A stretch of 64,000 nt of DNA from Sphingobacterium populi (lineage in GTDB: Bacteria > Bacteroidota > Bacteroidia > Sphingobacteriales > Sphingobacteriaceae): assembly GCF_001586775.1 (NCBI RefSeq), contig NZ_LQXS01000001.1, forward strand, positions 868,001-932,000, written 5' to 3'. Shown piece after piece: positions 46,364 through 57,487 of this stretch. The notes below the pieces were generated by a model. That model did not search any database. It worked only from the letters and a program-made list of their open reading frames with translations, and was not told where the DNA came from. Each line of letters opens with the position of its first letter. Within the stretch, counting starts at the first letter, position 1. Made by a program: the position numbers and the translations under genes.

Positions 46364-47491
46364 TTATTGTATAATAGAATCACGTGGGTTAATAGCATTA
46401 ATTTCTTGTTCTTTTACTTGCCGCAATAACAGATAAGACCCATCAGGTTGCTTGATGTAGCGCAAGTCATTTATCAGACAAATAATAGTCAGAACATCAT
46501 GAAGCTGCTCTTTAGATAGATCTACCGTGCCGGTATATAAGATGTGCTGTAATGCTGGTTCATCAAATAAAATGGCGCTACCGTACGCTTTGCTTAGGTG
46601 ATTCATCACCTCTGCCAATGGAATATTAGCCATTTCCAAAAGCCCCATATTTTGCGATTTTTGCGAAACATGACGTACGGCTCTTGCACGCGGCTGATCG
46701 CTTGGCAAACGGTGCGCCACTACCTTCGATCTTGTGTCAATCAAGATCTGTTCTCCTTTTTGATGTAAAATGGTTCGTTTTATAGCGAATTTTATCCTTA
46801 TCGGGGATACGGCCACCCTACCGCTATGTAAGGTGACGGATGTGTGTTGATTTTTCTCACGTGTATTAATCGTAAATGATGTACCCAGAGCGGTTGTTTT
46901 CGTAGCGCCAGCATAAACGCTGAAGGGCCTTGATGAATCTTTTGCGATATCAAAGTATGCCTTCCCCTCTAAATGAACTTCGCGATTATCTGGCGAAAAA
47001 ATGCTCGGATAAGTGAGCTTTGCATGCGCATAAAGTTTCACTGTAGATCCGTCAGGAAGTGTAAAATGTCGTGGCTGCTGGCTCTCATTGACCAAAACAG
47101 TAGAAGACGTGTCGGGTAGCGGTGCAATATCTGCAATCGGACTACCGGCAAATTGATCGGAAGCACCACTGAACCATACCTGCCAACTAAGCACACCACA
47201 GAAAAGTAGTACTACCGCTGCGATAGCATATCTTGCCAATTGCTGACGTTGGCGCATGCGTCGTAGCGAGCGTATCTTATCTCGCCTATCGGCCGCCATC
47301 GACTCCTTCAGGTGGGTAGACATCTGCTCGCTAGGAATAGCGGAGTGCGGAAGATCGTCGGTATACGATTTCCAAGCATCATCAGAAAATAAACGTTCGA
47401 CGATTCCCGGATCGTTCCAAAGATGTTTGCGCAATTGGCGTTCTCGATCTGTCCATTCCCGATCCGGGGACGATCTCTTTTTAGACTTCAT
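46364..47491 (-). CDS. FecR family anti-sigma factor
   Basis: A 375-residue inner-membrane anti-sigma factor. The cytoplasmic N-terminal part is about 85 residues and charged. One membrane helix lies around YAIAAVVLLFCGVLSW, and the periplasmic FecR domain with HFTLPDGSTVKLYAHAKLTYP and GKAYFDIAKDSSRPFSVYAG follows. The C-terminal DUF4974-type domain has ANIPLAEVMNHLSKAYG near residues 285-300. It lies downstream of the ECF sigma gene and 21 bases before the SusC gene, the usual order for a cell-surface signalling switch. Confidence 0.92.
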   Translation of the reverse strand: MKSKKRSSPDREWTDRERQLRKHLWNDPGIVERLFSDDAWKSYTDDLPHSAIPSEQMSTHLKESMAADRRDKIRSLRRMRQRQQLARYAIAAVVLLFCGVLSWQVWFSGASDQFAGSPIADIAPLPDTSSTVLVNESQQPRHFTLPDGSTVKLYAHAKLTYPSIFSPDNREVHLEGKAYFDIAKDSSRPFSVYAGATKTTALGTSFTINTREKNQHTSVTLHSGRVAVSPIRIKFAIKRTILHQKGEQILIDTRSKVVAHRLPSDQPRARAVRHVSQKSQNMGLLEMANIPLAEVMNHLSKAYGSAILFDEPALQHILYTGTVDLSKEQLHDVLTIICLINDLRYIKQPDGSYLLLRQVKEQEINAINPRDSIIQ

Positions 47492-47609
47492 ATTAGGAAT
47501 ACGCGGCTCGAGCCAGCATCCCTATCTGCTTAACAATTATTTAATCTGGATTTCTCAACAATGTTGGAATTGCTTTATGAAATTGTAGTTCGAGAATACA
47601 AAGGATGTC

Positions 47610-48134
47610 TTAAAGCATGACGGAATAAAGGTGTTGTTTTAGTTGTCCTAATGCTTTTCCAATGTGCTTTTCTACGGCTTTAGTTGAGATAGAAAAAATT
47701 TCTGCAATTTCCCGATGCGACATGCCTTGCTTGCGGCTGAGTTCAAATACCAAACGACGCACTTTAGGCATATTTTCGATATCTTTTTCGATGATCTGCA
47801 AAAGATCTTTACTCTCAATGGCATCGATCAAGGAGTTAGTAAATGGTGTTGAGGCTGTCTCGCCTTCGTACTTAAAGCGTGCGGCTTCTTTGCGAAGCAA
47901 ATCAATCATCACTTGACGCGCCATTCCAAACAGCTGAACCTGTATTTCCAATGTATGACTTAATGCAGCGCGACTTTTCCAAAATTTGATAAAGGTAAGC
48001 TGAGTAACCTCTTCAGCTAGGTAAGTAGATTTGGTTCTACTCCATATAAAACTATAAATACGCCAGTGATGATCTTCGTAAATCCTATTAAAGACAAGTT
48101 CGTTATCCGATTGCAATGCAATGATTTCATTCAT
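47610..48134 (-). CDS. ECF-type RNA polymerase sigma factor
   Basis: A 174-residue sigma-70 family ECF factor of the Bacteroidota FecI-like kind. Region 2 covers about residues 10-75 (FNRIYEDHHWRIYSFIWSRT, then AEEVTQLTFIKFWKSR). Region 4 covers about 115-170 (MPKVRRLVFELSRKQG, then SHREIAEIFSISTKAVEKHI), with a clear helix-turn-helix. It probably drives transcription of the FecR/SusC/SusD/phosphatase unit when FecR releases it. Its own ATG lies eight bases after a perfect -7 box. Confidence 0.93.
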   Translation of the reverse strand: MNEIIALQSDNELVFNRIYEDHHWRIYSFIWSRTKSTYLAEEVTQLTFIKFWKSRAALSHTLEIQVQLFGMARQVMIDLLRKEAARFKYEGETASTPFTNSLIDAIESKDLLQIIEKDIENMPKVRRLVFELSRKQGMSHREIAEIFSISTKAVEKHIGKALGQLKQHLYSVML

Positions 48135-48142
48135 AGGTGCTA

Positions 48143-48150
48143 CAAAGGTA
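48143..48150 (-). promoter_or_regulatory. Putative -7 promoter element (TACCTTTG) for the ECF sigma gene
   Basis: Perfect TAnnTTTG match on the minus strand with only eight bases before the sigma factor ATG, implying a very short leader. It is of the housekeeping type, so the regulator gene itself need not depend on its own product. Confidence 0.5.
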
Positions 48151-48272
48151 TTAGCTTTATAAGTAGGGTTTTTTTAAGGAATTGTTATCCTTATGTAAAA
48201 CAAAACGTCCTCAAAACTAACTTTTTGTAGTAAAAGATATCCAGCGGTACTGTGAAAGCTTTATAAGACCAT

Positions 48273-48881
48273 TTAGCAATCAGGCACCATACCCATTGTC
48301 ATGCCATTTGGTCCCCAAATCGGAACCACGCGTACACCACAACCAGAGTCATTATCATTCTCAGCGGGGATTTCACGACTTGTATTCAACTGAAGATTTA
48401 AGGTCGATCCAGCAGGGAACGTACCATCCGCCTTTTTAAAATAAACGCTCATCGCCAAATCCGCCTTACCACGCTGCAAGATACCGTCAAATGACATGTT
48501 TTGTGCTGCATTTTCAATTTTTCCATCGATTTTTTGTTGACTAATTACGAAATAGCTTTCGGTATCCGCAGCTTCTAAACGTAGTTCTGCACCATCCATC
48601 TTTCCTCGAAACTTCAGGTTTATCTCCCCATCATTATCGAAATCGGCCATAAACACTACGGAAACCGAATCATTTGTAGCTTCTATCACCGCTATGCGAC
48701 CTTCACCATTCCAGATATAATCTTCTGCATTCGGTTGTGATCGCACACCACGCGCCGTACCACGATATGGCTTACCACCAAAAAGTTGGCTAAAGTTGCC
48801 TTCATCCAGAGGTTCAGAATTATCTTTGGAACAACCAGTACAGAACAACCCAACTGCTAAAATCATCCATAGGTTTTTCAT
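48273..48881 (-). CDS. Hypothetical lipoprotein with conserved-looking Gly/Met C-terminus
   Basis: A 202-residue lipoprotein with lipobox FCTGCSKD. The mature region is rich in beta strands and acidic residues, and ends in an unusual tail containing DNDSGCGVRVVPIWGPNGMTMG and a final Cys. The two cysteines of the tail could form a disulphide. No family recognised. It is on the minus strand between the ECF sigma gene and the divergent second SusC gene, with a TACTTTAG sequence about 26-33 bases upstream that may be its -7 box. Confidence 0.65.
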   Translation of the reverse strand: MKNLWMILAVGLFCTGCSKDNSEPLDEGNFSQLFGGKPYRGTARGVRSQPNAEDYIWNGEGRIAVIEATNDSVSVVFMADFDNDGEINLKFRGKMDGAELRLEAADTESYFVISQQKIDGKIENAAQNMSFDGILQRGKADLAMSVYFKKADGTFPAGSTLNLQLNTSREIPAENDNDSGCGVRVVPIWGPNGMTMGMVPDC

Positions 48882-49148
48882 GTCTTTCTATTTATTGTAC
48901 AATTACTAAAGTAACGGTATCGCCAACACAGTGCAATCCACGAAAACCAGTATTTTACATTACAAGGGTAAATCTTATCGATCATACACCTTTAAAAGAC
49001 GTCAGCTGGAGACAAAAACAAAAACTCACACAATAACCTGTTTACCTGAACATTACATCTATTATAATAATTTTGAACGAGGTATTAACGAGTATAGAAT
49101 AGCATCAAAATCAATGGTGATAAGATTGAAAATTATACTTATTGATTG
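48882..49148. other. Intergenic region upstream of the second SusC gene
   Basis: About 270 bases (319 to the susC start) between divergent genes. Apart from the promoter candidates I see no RNA gene, repeat or supported reading frame. Confidence 0.45.
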
Positions 49149-49177
49149 TTGACATCCTACATTTTTTCCTACCTTGG
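49149..49177 (+). promoter_or_regulatory. Putative promoter of the second SusCD pair
   Basis: TTGAC at 49149-49153 and TACCTTGG at 49170-49177 (one mismatch to TAnnTTTG) are separated by a normal 16-18 base spacer, 23 bases before the ATG at 49201. Confidence 0.5.
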
Positions 49178-49200
49178 GGCAACTAATAAATATAAACCTA

Positions 49201-52200
49201 TGAATCGTAAACTTTTAATGAATTGCCGCCTCTTCGGGGCGTCAAAAGTGGCATTCATGTGTCTATTTGCCATCCAGATTTCCAATCCTTTGGAGGCTGA
49301 TGCAAGATCTAGACTAACACATGTTGTCGAGCCAAATCAACAAAAAATCATCACAGGACAAGTGACCAATTCTGATGGAACAGAGAACCTCTCTGGTGCG
49401 ACCGTAAAACTAAAAGGTTCTAGCACCACGGTCACAACGAATGTTGATGGATTTTTTGAAATCAATGTGCCCAATCCCGAGGCGATCTTAGTGATTACCT
49501 ACATGGGCTATCAATCCAGAGAAGTCGTAGTCGGTAATCAATCTGGGATTACTGTTCGCATGGTCGAAGATTCCAGCAGCTTAGATGAAGTTGTCGTGGT
49601 CGGGTACGGATCGTTGGATCGCAGGGATTTAACCAGTCCGGTATCCGTAATTAAACAGAAAGATCTTATTGCAGGTGCCGTATCGCCCCTTATTGCTATT
49701 CAAGGAAAAGTACCCGGATTGACGGTTGCTTCTACGAATGGTACAGATCCAAATGCCGGCCTGTCCTTACAACTTCGTGGCGTGAATTCCATCAACGCTT
49801 CGCAAGGACCATTAGTGGTGATTGATGGTGTGCCCGGTGGCGATATCAACTCTGTAGTACGTGAAGATATTGAATCCATCAACGTTTTACGAGATGCATC
49901 TGCAGCAGCAATCTATGGTACAAGAGCTTCTGGCGGTGTGATTTTGATCACTACGAAAAGGCCGCAAATTGGAAAAACCAACGTTACCTTCACTTCCGAA
50001 TACTTTACAGAACGTGTTCGCAGACGTCCGGAAGTACTTACCGGAGATGAGTTTGTAGCGTATGGCCTGGGGGAAGATCTAGGGCATCGCACCGATTGGT
50101 ACGACGAAGTGATGAACAAAAATCCATTTTCACATCGCCAAGTAGTGAACATATCTGGAGGTTCGGAAAATGCTAACGTCTATACTACTTTCTTCAAACG
50201 GAAAGCAGAAGCCATTGCGATGGGATCCGAGCGAGGCGAATTAGGCGGAAGAATTAATTCAAATTTTAAGTTTTTTGATGGCAGAGCCGAGCTGAGTACA
50301 CAAGTCAGCTACAATCAAGTTGACGCAGATTTTATTACAAACAATACCAACACCAATGAAAATAATAACGACATATTTAATATGGCTTTGGTGCTCAACC
50401 CTACTGAAACGCCCTACAATTCGGAAGATATTACCGGTTACAATGTCTTTTTAGGAGGATATGATTATTGGAATCCTCTAGCCGAGGTAGCTTTGAGAAG
50501 CAATCAAAAGCAATATCGTTATTTACTGGCCAATAGTGCGTTGAAGATCAATATTACCGATCAGCTTTCTACCACAGCGACGGTTGGTATCAAGAGTAAC
50601 AGTGAACATGGTCGCTTTTACCGGTCGGCACAACATCGCGAATCTCGCTTAAATGGTATTGATGGTTATGCCAGTCAAAATTATGGCCGTTGGGAAGATC
50701 GCATTTTTGAATGGTCCGTAGCATACGATAATCGCTGGGAAAGACATCATCTAAATGCCGTGGCAGGATACAGTTATCAAGATTTCAACGGTCAAGGATT
50801 TAATGCGAATAACTCCAACTTCCCGGTAGATGGTATCCGTGAACATGATCTCGGAACAGGTACATTCCTTCCCGATGGCCGAGCGGGCATGGGTTCCTAC
50901 AAAAATCCTTGGGTAAAACTGGCTGCCTTTTTCGGTCGGGCAAACTATTCCTTCGACAACCGATACATTGCGACAGCAACAGTGAGACATGAAGGTTCGT
51001 CCAAATTTGATCCCGCGAATCGCTGGGGAACATTTACCGGTATATCTGGCGCGTGGCGCATCTCCGAAGAAGCGTTTATGAAAAATGTCGGCTTCATCCA
51101 AGATCTAAAACTGAGAGCTGGATATGGTGAAACCGGAAACGAAGGTTTTAGCGCCAATACGGCCAGACGAATGTATGGTGCAGATACTTGGTGGTTGTTT
51201 GCAGGAAATTGGAATAGAACCTATGGTGTAATGCATAATCAGAATAGAGATATTCGCTGGGAAGTGAAGAAGGAATACAACATTGGCTTGGATTTCACTA
51301 TTCTGAACAACAAATTGACTGGTCGCGTGGATTATTACAAACGTTTCATCGATGACATGATCTATGACATTAGCGTATCGCAACCACCGGCGATCCACGA
51401 CCGCACCCAGATGAATATTGGCGATATGCAAAATCAAGGGATAGAGTTCGAGCTAAATTATAATGTAGTCAACAATGCAGACTGGAATTACACGACCACC
51501 TTTGTGGCTGCGCATAATCGTAGTCGTTTAAATTCACTTTGGGGCAGTCAGACTTTTGCCGATCGTAAAGGATTTCCTGCGCCTGGATCTCCCGGCAACG
51601 CAGTTCGTTTATTCCCAGGAGAAGATATTGGCCGATTCTTTATCTGGCAGCACGCTGGTTTTACGGATGATGGTCAGTGGATGTTATATGATCAAAATGG
51701 CGAAGCATTTGATGTGACGGAGCGCAACAAAACGCTAGCCGACAAGCGATTTATCGGAAATGGAATACCGCGCGTACAGCTTTCATGGAATCATAGCATT
51801 GCGTACAAGAATTGGGATGCCGGCGTATATATGCGTAGTTGGCTAGGATACGACGTATTCAATATGATTAATATGTATTACAGCTTGCCTAACGTACGCG
51901 GGCAAAATGTGCTGCGTACCGCTTTTGAAGAACATCGGGACATTGTAGGTGAAAAAGAACTGAGCGATTACTGGTTAGAAAAAGGCGATTTCTTGAAAAT
52001 AGATGTCATCAGCTTAGGATACACCTTCAAAAAGGATTGGATCAAGCCGTTGAGCAACTTGCGTTTGTATGCGTCAGGCAGAGATCTATTTGTATTCACC
52101 AAATACAGCGGTTTAGACCCAGAGGTCAATATCAACGGCTTGGAACCAGGATTCGAAGAGCGAAATGCCTATCCCAAAACCAGAACTTTTATGTTCGGAT

Positions 52201-52217
52201 TACAAGCTAATTTTTAA
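49201..52217 (+). CDS. SusC/RagA family TonB-linked outer-membrane protein
   Basis: A 1,005-residue SusC-like transporter. ATG at 49201 (MNRKLLMNCRLFG) is used; an open frame extends 55 bases further upstream but overlaps the promoter. The signal runs to about residue 36. A CarboxypepD_reg-like domain (GQVTNSDGTENLSGATVKLK) follows, then the TonB-box-like DEVVVVGYGSLDRRDL and the plug with LVVIDGVPGGDINS and INVLRDASAAAIYGTRASGG. The barrel ends in RTFMFGLQANF. It is 17 bases upstream of a SusD gene. No sigma/FecR pair or carbohydrate enzyme is adjacent, so the substrate is unknown. Confidence 0.93.
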
Positions 52218-52234
52218 CCAATAGCACTTAAACG

Positions 52235-53920
52235 ATGAAAACGAAAAATATAGTATTAGGAATATTGTCTTTGAGCAGCCTCATGATCGGATGTACCAAG
52301 CTCAATCAAGAATTCTACAGCCAAGTAACGCCAGAAACCTTTTTTCAAAGTGAAAAAGATATTTTGGCAGCGCTCAATCGCCCGTTCACACATGCGCGCT
52401 GGTATTTAGGCGAAGATCGCTGGCGACTACAAGAATATACAGCAGATAATTTTGCAATCACGACAAAAGGTCGGCATTGGTACAATGGTGGTGAAAATGA
52501 ACGCTATCACTATCATCGCTGGACACAGGATGAAGGTTGGATTTGGGGCAGTTGGCGCGGTACATTGATGGGCGTAGCACTAGCGCTCGATGCAAAGACC
52601 GATCTAGAAAAATTAGATTACACACGTTTTGCACTGACCGAAGAAGACAAACAAGCACACCTGAATCAGCTAAATACCTTGGCTGCATTCTTTTACTTAC
52701 GCGGACTCGATTATTTTGGAGGTATGCCGATCTTCACGACGCTAGAAGGCGAAAGCTTGCCGCGTAATACCGATGCAGAATTGTTCGCTCATATTGAATC
52801 CATATTACAAGGAGCCATTCCCTTGCTACCAAAAAAGGAGGCTGGAGCAGCTGAACAAGGTGAGTTGAAAGCCGCTGCGGCGGTAACGATGTTGGCAAGG
52901 CTCTATTTCAATGCTGAAGCATATATCGGCAAACCGATGTTTCAAGAATGCATGCAACTTTGCCAAGCTATCGTCGATCAACAGCATGGCACCTATGCTT
53001 TAGATCAAAATTGGTATGGCCCACATGGATTTAGCAATCATCAATCGCCAGAAATTATCTGGTCGATTCCTTCAGAATTCAACAAGTTGCAGTATGATTG
53101 GTTTTACGCCGACTTTTACCACTACAATTCTCGACAATTTTTTGATCAGGATATGGGAGCGAACAATGGTGCACACTTAACCCCTTCGCGCCGGCCAGAT
53201 AGCACGCTGTATACTGGAGCATTCAGATTAGGATCGCCATTTGAAAAATTTGCCGCTTCAGATCTCCGAAAAAGACCTTATCGCTACTTAGGAAATGGCA
53301 CGTACGAAGGCATGTTTATCAACGGACCACATCGTACGCGAACTGGCGGAGCCATAAACGGCGGTGAAGAATATCGAGATCAGCCACTGATCTTCAGAGA
53401 TCAAGTCGGTAGATTCTCTGAAGTTGGACCAGGCAAACGGTATCCTACAATTGCCGATTTGCCTTCTACCATGGCCAACGGCGAGGAAAATACCGGCGTA
53501 CGATTGGTAAAGGTTCCGATTCCAACTTTAGCAGAAAACACGCTACGCTGGGGAGCCGATAATCCTGCTATTCGATTAGCAGAAGTTTATTACATGTTGG
53601 CCGAATGCAAATGGAGAACTGGTGATGTTGCTGGTGCAGCAGCGTTGATCAATGCCGTGCGTCAACGAAACTTTGCCGGTGGCAATGATCCTGATCCAGT
53701 TACAGTAGCCAACCTTGACAAATACCGTTTCTTAGACGAGTGGAGTATTGAATTCTTGGGCGAAGGCCGACGAAGAACCGATCTGATTCGATGGGATGCC
53801 TTCGTGACAGAAGCTTGGTGGGATCATCAACCCTCGAATTCAAAGCATTTACATCGCTTTCCAGTACCTACCGAAGCCATTTCGGGTAATAATAACTTGG
53901 AGCAAAACCCTGGTTATTAA
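52235..53920 (+). CDS. SusD/RagB family nutrient-binding outer-membrane lipoprotein
   Basis: A 561-residue SusD-like lipoprotein, complete. Lipobox LMIGCTKLN gives the acylated Cys near residue 20. The family features are the N-terminal ETFFQSEKDILAALNRPF, a helical TPR-like core with NQLNTLAAFFYLRGLDYFGG, the C-terminal RLAEVYYMLAECKWR and EFLGEGRRRTDLIRW, and the usual end NNNLEQNPGY. It pairs with the SusC protein encoded just upstream and is followed by a good terminator. Confidence 0.93.
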   Translation: MKTKNIVLGILSLSSLMIGCTKLNQEFYSQVTPETFFQSEKDILAALNRPFTHARWYLGEDRWRLQEYTADNFAITTKGRHWYNGGENERYHYHRWTQDEGWIWGSWRGTLMGVALALDAKTDLEKLDYTRFALTEEDKQAHLNQLNTLAAFFYLRGLDYFGGMPIFTTLEGESLPRNTDAELFAHIESILQGAIPLLPKKEAGAAEQGELKAAAAVTMLARLYFNAEAYIGKPMFQECMQLCQAIVDQQHGTYALDQNWYGPHGFSNHQSPEIIWSIPSEFNKLQYDWFYADFYHYNSRQFFDQDMGANNGAHLTPSRRPDSTLYTGAFRLGSPFEKFAASDLRKRPYRYLGNGTYEGMFINGPHRTRTGGAINGGEEYRDQPLIFRDQVGRFSEVGPGKRYPTIADLPSTMANGEENTGVRLVKVPIPTLAENTLRWGADNPAIRLAEVYYMLAECKWRTGDVAGAAALINAVRQRNFAGGNDPDPVTVANLDKYRFLDEWSIEFLGEGRRRTDLIRWDAFVTEAWWDHQPSNSKHLHRFPVPTEAISGNNNLEQNPGY

Positions 53921-53951
53921 AGTGTAACTTAGCATTCGCAGTGCACGACAG

Positions 53952-53984
53952 AATCCCTTCTGATATGATGAATCAGAAGGGATT
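53952..53984 (+). terminator. Terminator after the second SusCD pair
   Basis: AATCCCTTCTGAT and ATCAGAAGGGATT form a perfect 13-base-pair stem with a seven-base loop and are followed by TTTGCG. Confidence 0.8.
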
Positions 53985-54071
53985 TTTGCGTCAGTAGAAT
54001 ATTAGCTACTGTGAACTGTGCATATGAGCACGCAGCTATCGCTCTATGCTGATAAATTCTATTATTAATCG

Positions 54072-54079
54072 TACCTTTG
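54072..54079 (+). promoter_or_regulatory. Putative -7 promoter element (TACCTTTG) for the ABC-F gene
   Basis: Perfect TAnnTTTG match 65 bases before the ATG, giving a leader of about 55-60 bases. No good -33 TTG found. Confidence 0.5.
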
Positions 54080-54132
54080 TACCCGAATTAGCATAAAATA
54101 ATTTAGGGAGGTCAATCTCCTACTACACGTAA

Positions 54133-55769
<1,637 letters not shown>

Positions 55770-55794
55770 TTTTTGATCTAATCACCTTATAGTA

Positions 55795-55834
55795 AAAACA
55801 CCCTCGATAAATTTCTATTCATCGAGGGTGTTTT
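55795..55834 (+). terminator. Terminator after the ABC-F gene
   Basis: AAAACACCCTCGAT pairs with ATCGAGGGTGTTTT around a 12-base loop, with further T residues directly after. Confidence 0.85.
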
Positions 55835-55864
55835 TTGTGATAGGGTCATTATATTAGCACCTTG

Positions 55865-56383
55865 ATGAACACCAACGATAGCAAGCTCAAATCATTAAAA
55901 AAATATATTACCGATACGGATGTTTCGATATCCGTCAAGAATCGAAAAGTAAATCTCTTGAATTATCAAAAATTCAAATATGTTTTCTTTGGCGGAGCTA
56001 ATGTATTGCTTAATTGGGTTTTGTTTTATATTATCTTTCATTATGTTACCTTCAAAAACAATGTAGACGTGCTCGGACTGGTTACTATAAGTCCGTATAT
56101 CTTTGCATTATTAACCTCTTTTGTAGTAACTTTCTTTACTGGATTTTTATTCAATTTTTTTCTGGTATTTAAGCAAAATGAGCATGCACCAAAATTTGGA
56201 AATCGGTTGCTTCGCTATTTTGCGACTAACATGGGTTCGTTAATATTGAATTATTTTCTTCTAAAATTGTTTGTCGAATTATTACAATGGTACCCTACCC
56301 CTTCTCAGATCTTATGCACAGGGTTGATTACGATTTATAGTTATATTGCTCAGCGAAAGTTCACTTTCAGCAAACGATTTTAG
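55865..56383 (+). CDS. GtrA-like integral membrane protein
   Basis: A 172-residue GtrA/DPMS-type small membrane protein with four expected helices. ATG at 55865 (MNTNDSKLKSL) is preferred to the TTG directly before it. A 40-residue cytoplasmic lead precedes QKFKYVFFGGANVLLNWVLF, typical of the family's first helix. Later parts contain FLFNFFLVFKQ and the C-terminal end IYSYIAQRKFTFS, the common GtrA terminus (KxxxRKxVF-like). Relatives help move lipid-linked sugars or add them to teichoic or O-antigen chains. No glycosyltransferase partner is adjacent. Confidence 0.85.
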   Translation: MNTNDSKLKSLKKYITDTDVSISVKNRKVNLLNYQKFKYVFFGGANVLLNWVLFYIIFHYVTFKNNVDVLGLVTISPYIFALLTSFVVTFFTGFLFNFFLVFKQNEHAPKFGNRLLRYFATNMGSLILNYFLLKLFVELLQWYPTPSQILCTGLITIYSYIAQRKFTFSKRF

Positions 56384-56433
56384 ATCGTCGCGTTATCTGA
56401 CCTGCTCATATAAAAGTTGATTTTACTGTAGAA

Positions 56434-57477
56434 TTAATTTGGCGCTACACCGACACCTTCTATGCTACGACTATTCTTATCGAGGAATTGTACAGACGCT
56501 GTTCGGATACGCATAAATTCTCCAATGCTATACGTACCGCTATTAAAGATTTCAATAGCAGCAATTGGCGAAGTAGCACCATATGTACTAGCTCCCTCCA
56601 AAGTACCAAGTTGATTGCTTTGGATAATATAAGCCATCAATTCTGCTAACGACGCGGTAATACCATTAGTTAATACAGTAATTTTTGGAGCAGTTGTATT
56701 TACTCTGCGAGATCTGACTATCGCTGGAAGCAAAGGCGAATAGTGAGTACGACCTCGACCGAGTTTCATCTTCGTGTATCCAAAGTGGATATCGGCTATT
56801 AGCAATTTACCCAAAAAGAAATTAAGATCAATCAGATTGCCTCCTGTGCACGAGCGCAAATCCAAAATGACGTGTTTGATATTATCGTTCTCCACTTGAT
56901 CAAAGAACCAATCCAAACTTTCATCCGATTCGGCTGAAATTCCCGATCTGTAGTTCCTCCCGAAATTAAAGAGATTTGTCTTAAAAATGACCGTCTGATC
57001 ATCGGTCAAACCTGTTATAAAATGACTGTCGTTGGTATAATGGCCAACATGTTGTTCACCCCTAATCATAGCTTCTACTTCCTCTAATGAATCAAAATAA
57101 GAGGGAACATCGTCAAATTGTTTTCTTTCAAAGGAGGGATTAATTTGAATACCTTGGATGCCACGAGCCGTGAAATCAATAGTAAAATGATGATCTAAGA
57201 TGTCTTGCGTCATCTCGCGAAAAAGCTCTACCGCGGAAAAGAGATCCTGCTGATCATTAATGTCCAACCTTTCAAATTGAGAACGGTATTGATGCATTTG
57301 ATCCCAATCCGTATTTTCGAGATCCCAAAATACATAGCGTTCATCCATAAAATGATAGAATTGATCAAATATATCAACCATTGTCGGATTCTGGCCAATT
57401 TCACCGGGCAGATCATCCGAACAGGACGAAGTCATGCATATATAACAACATAATACGATGAAATAGATCTTCTTCAT
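56434..57477 (-). CDS. S41 family peptidase-like lipoprotein
   Basis: A 347-residue lipoprotein from ATG at 57475-57477 (MKKIYFIVLCC), with lipobox MTSSCSDD. The S41 (C-terminal processing peptidase, tricorn-core-like) fold is seen in VFWDLENTDWDQM, HVILDLRSCTGGNLIDLN, and VLTNGITASLAELMAYIIQ with the probable catalytic Ser in TAS. A general base Lys is not obvious, so activity is unsure. The ATG lies ten bases after the stop of the outer-membrane barrel gene; both are one unit. Confidence 0.8.
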   Translation of the reverse strand: MKKIYFIVLCCYICMTSSCSDDLPGEIGQNPTMVDIFDQFYHFMDERYVFWDLENTDWDQMHQYRSQFERLDINDQQDLFSAVELFREMTQDILDHHFTIDFTARGIQGIQINPSFERKQFDDVPSYFDSLEEVEAMIRGEQHVGHYTNDSHFITGLTDDQTVIFKTNLFNFGRNYRSGISAESDESLDWFFDQVENDNIKHVILDLRSCTGGNLIDLNFFLGKLLIADIHFGYTKMKLGRGRTHYSPLLPAIVRSRRVNTTAPKITVLTNGITASLAELMAYIIQSNQLGTLEGASTYGATSPIAAIEIFNSGTYSIGEFMRIRTASVQFLDKNSRSIEGVGVAPN

Positions 57478-57487
57478 ATGCCTTATC

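Noticed and set aside
49146..49200. Upstream in-frame start for the second SusC gene
   Set aside because: It would overlap the -33/-7 promoter; ATG at 49201 gives a proper signal peptide.
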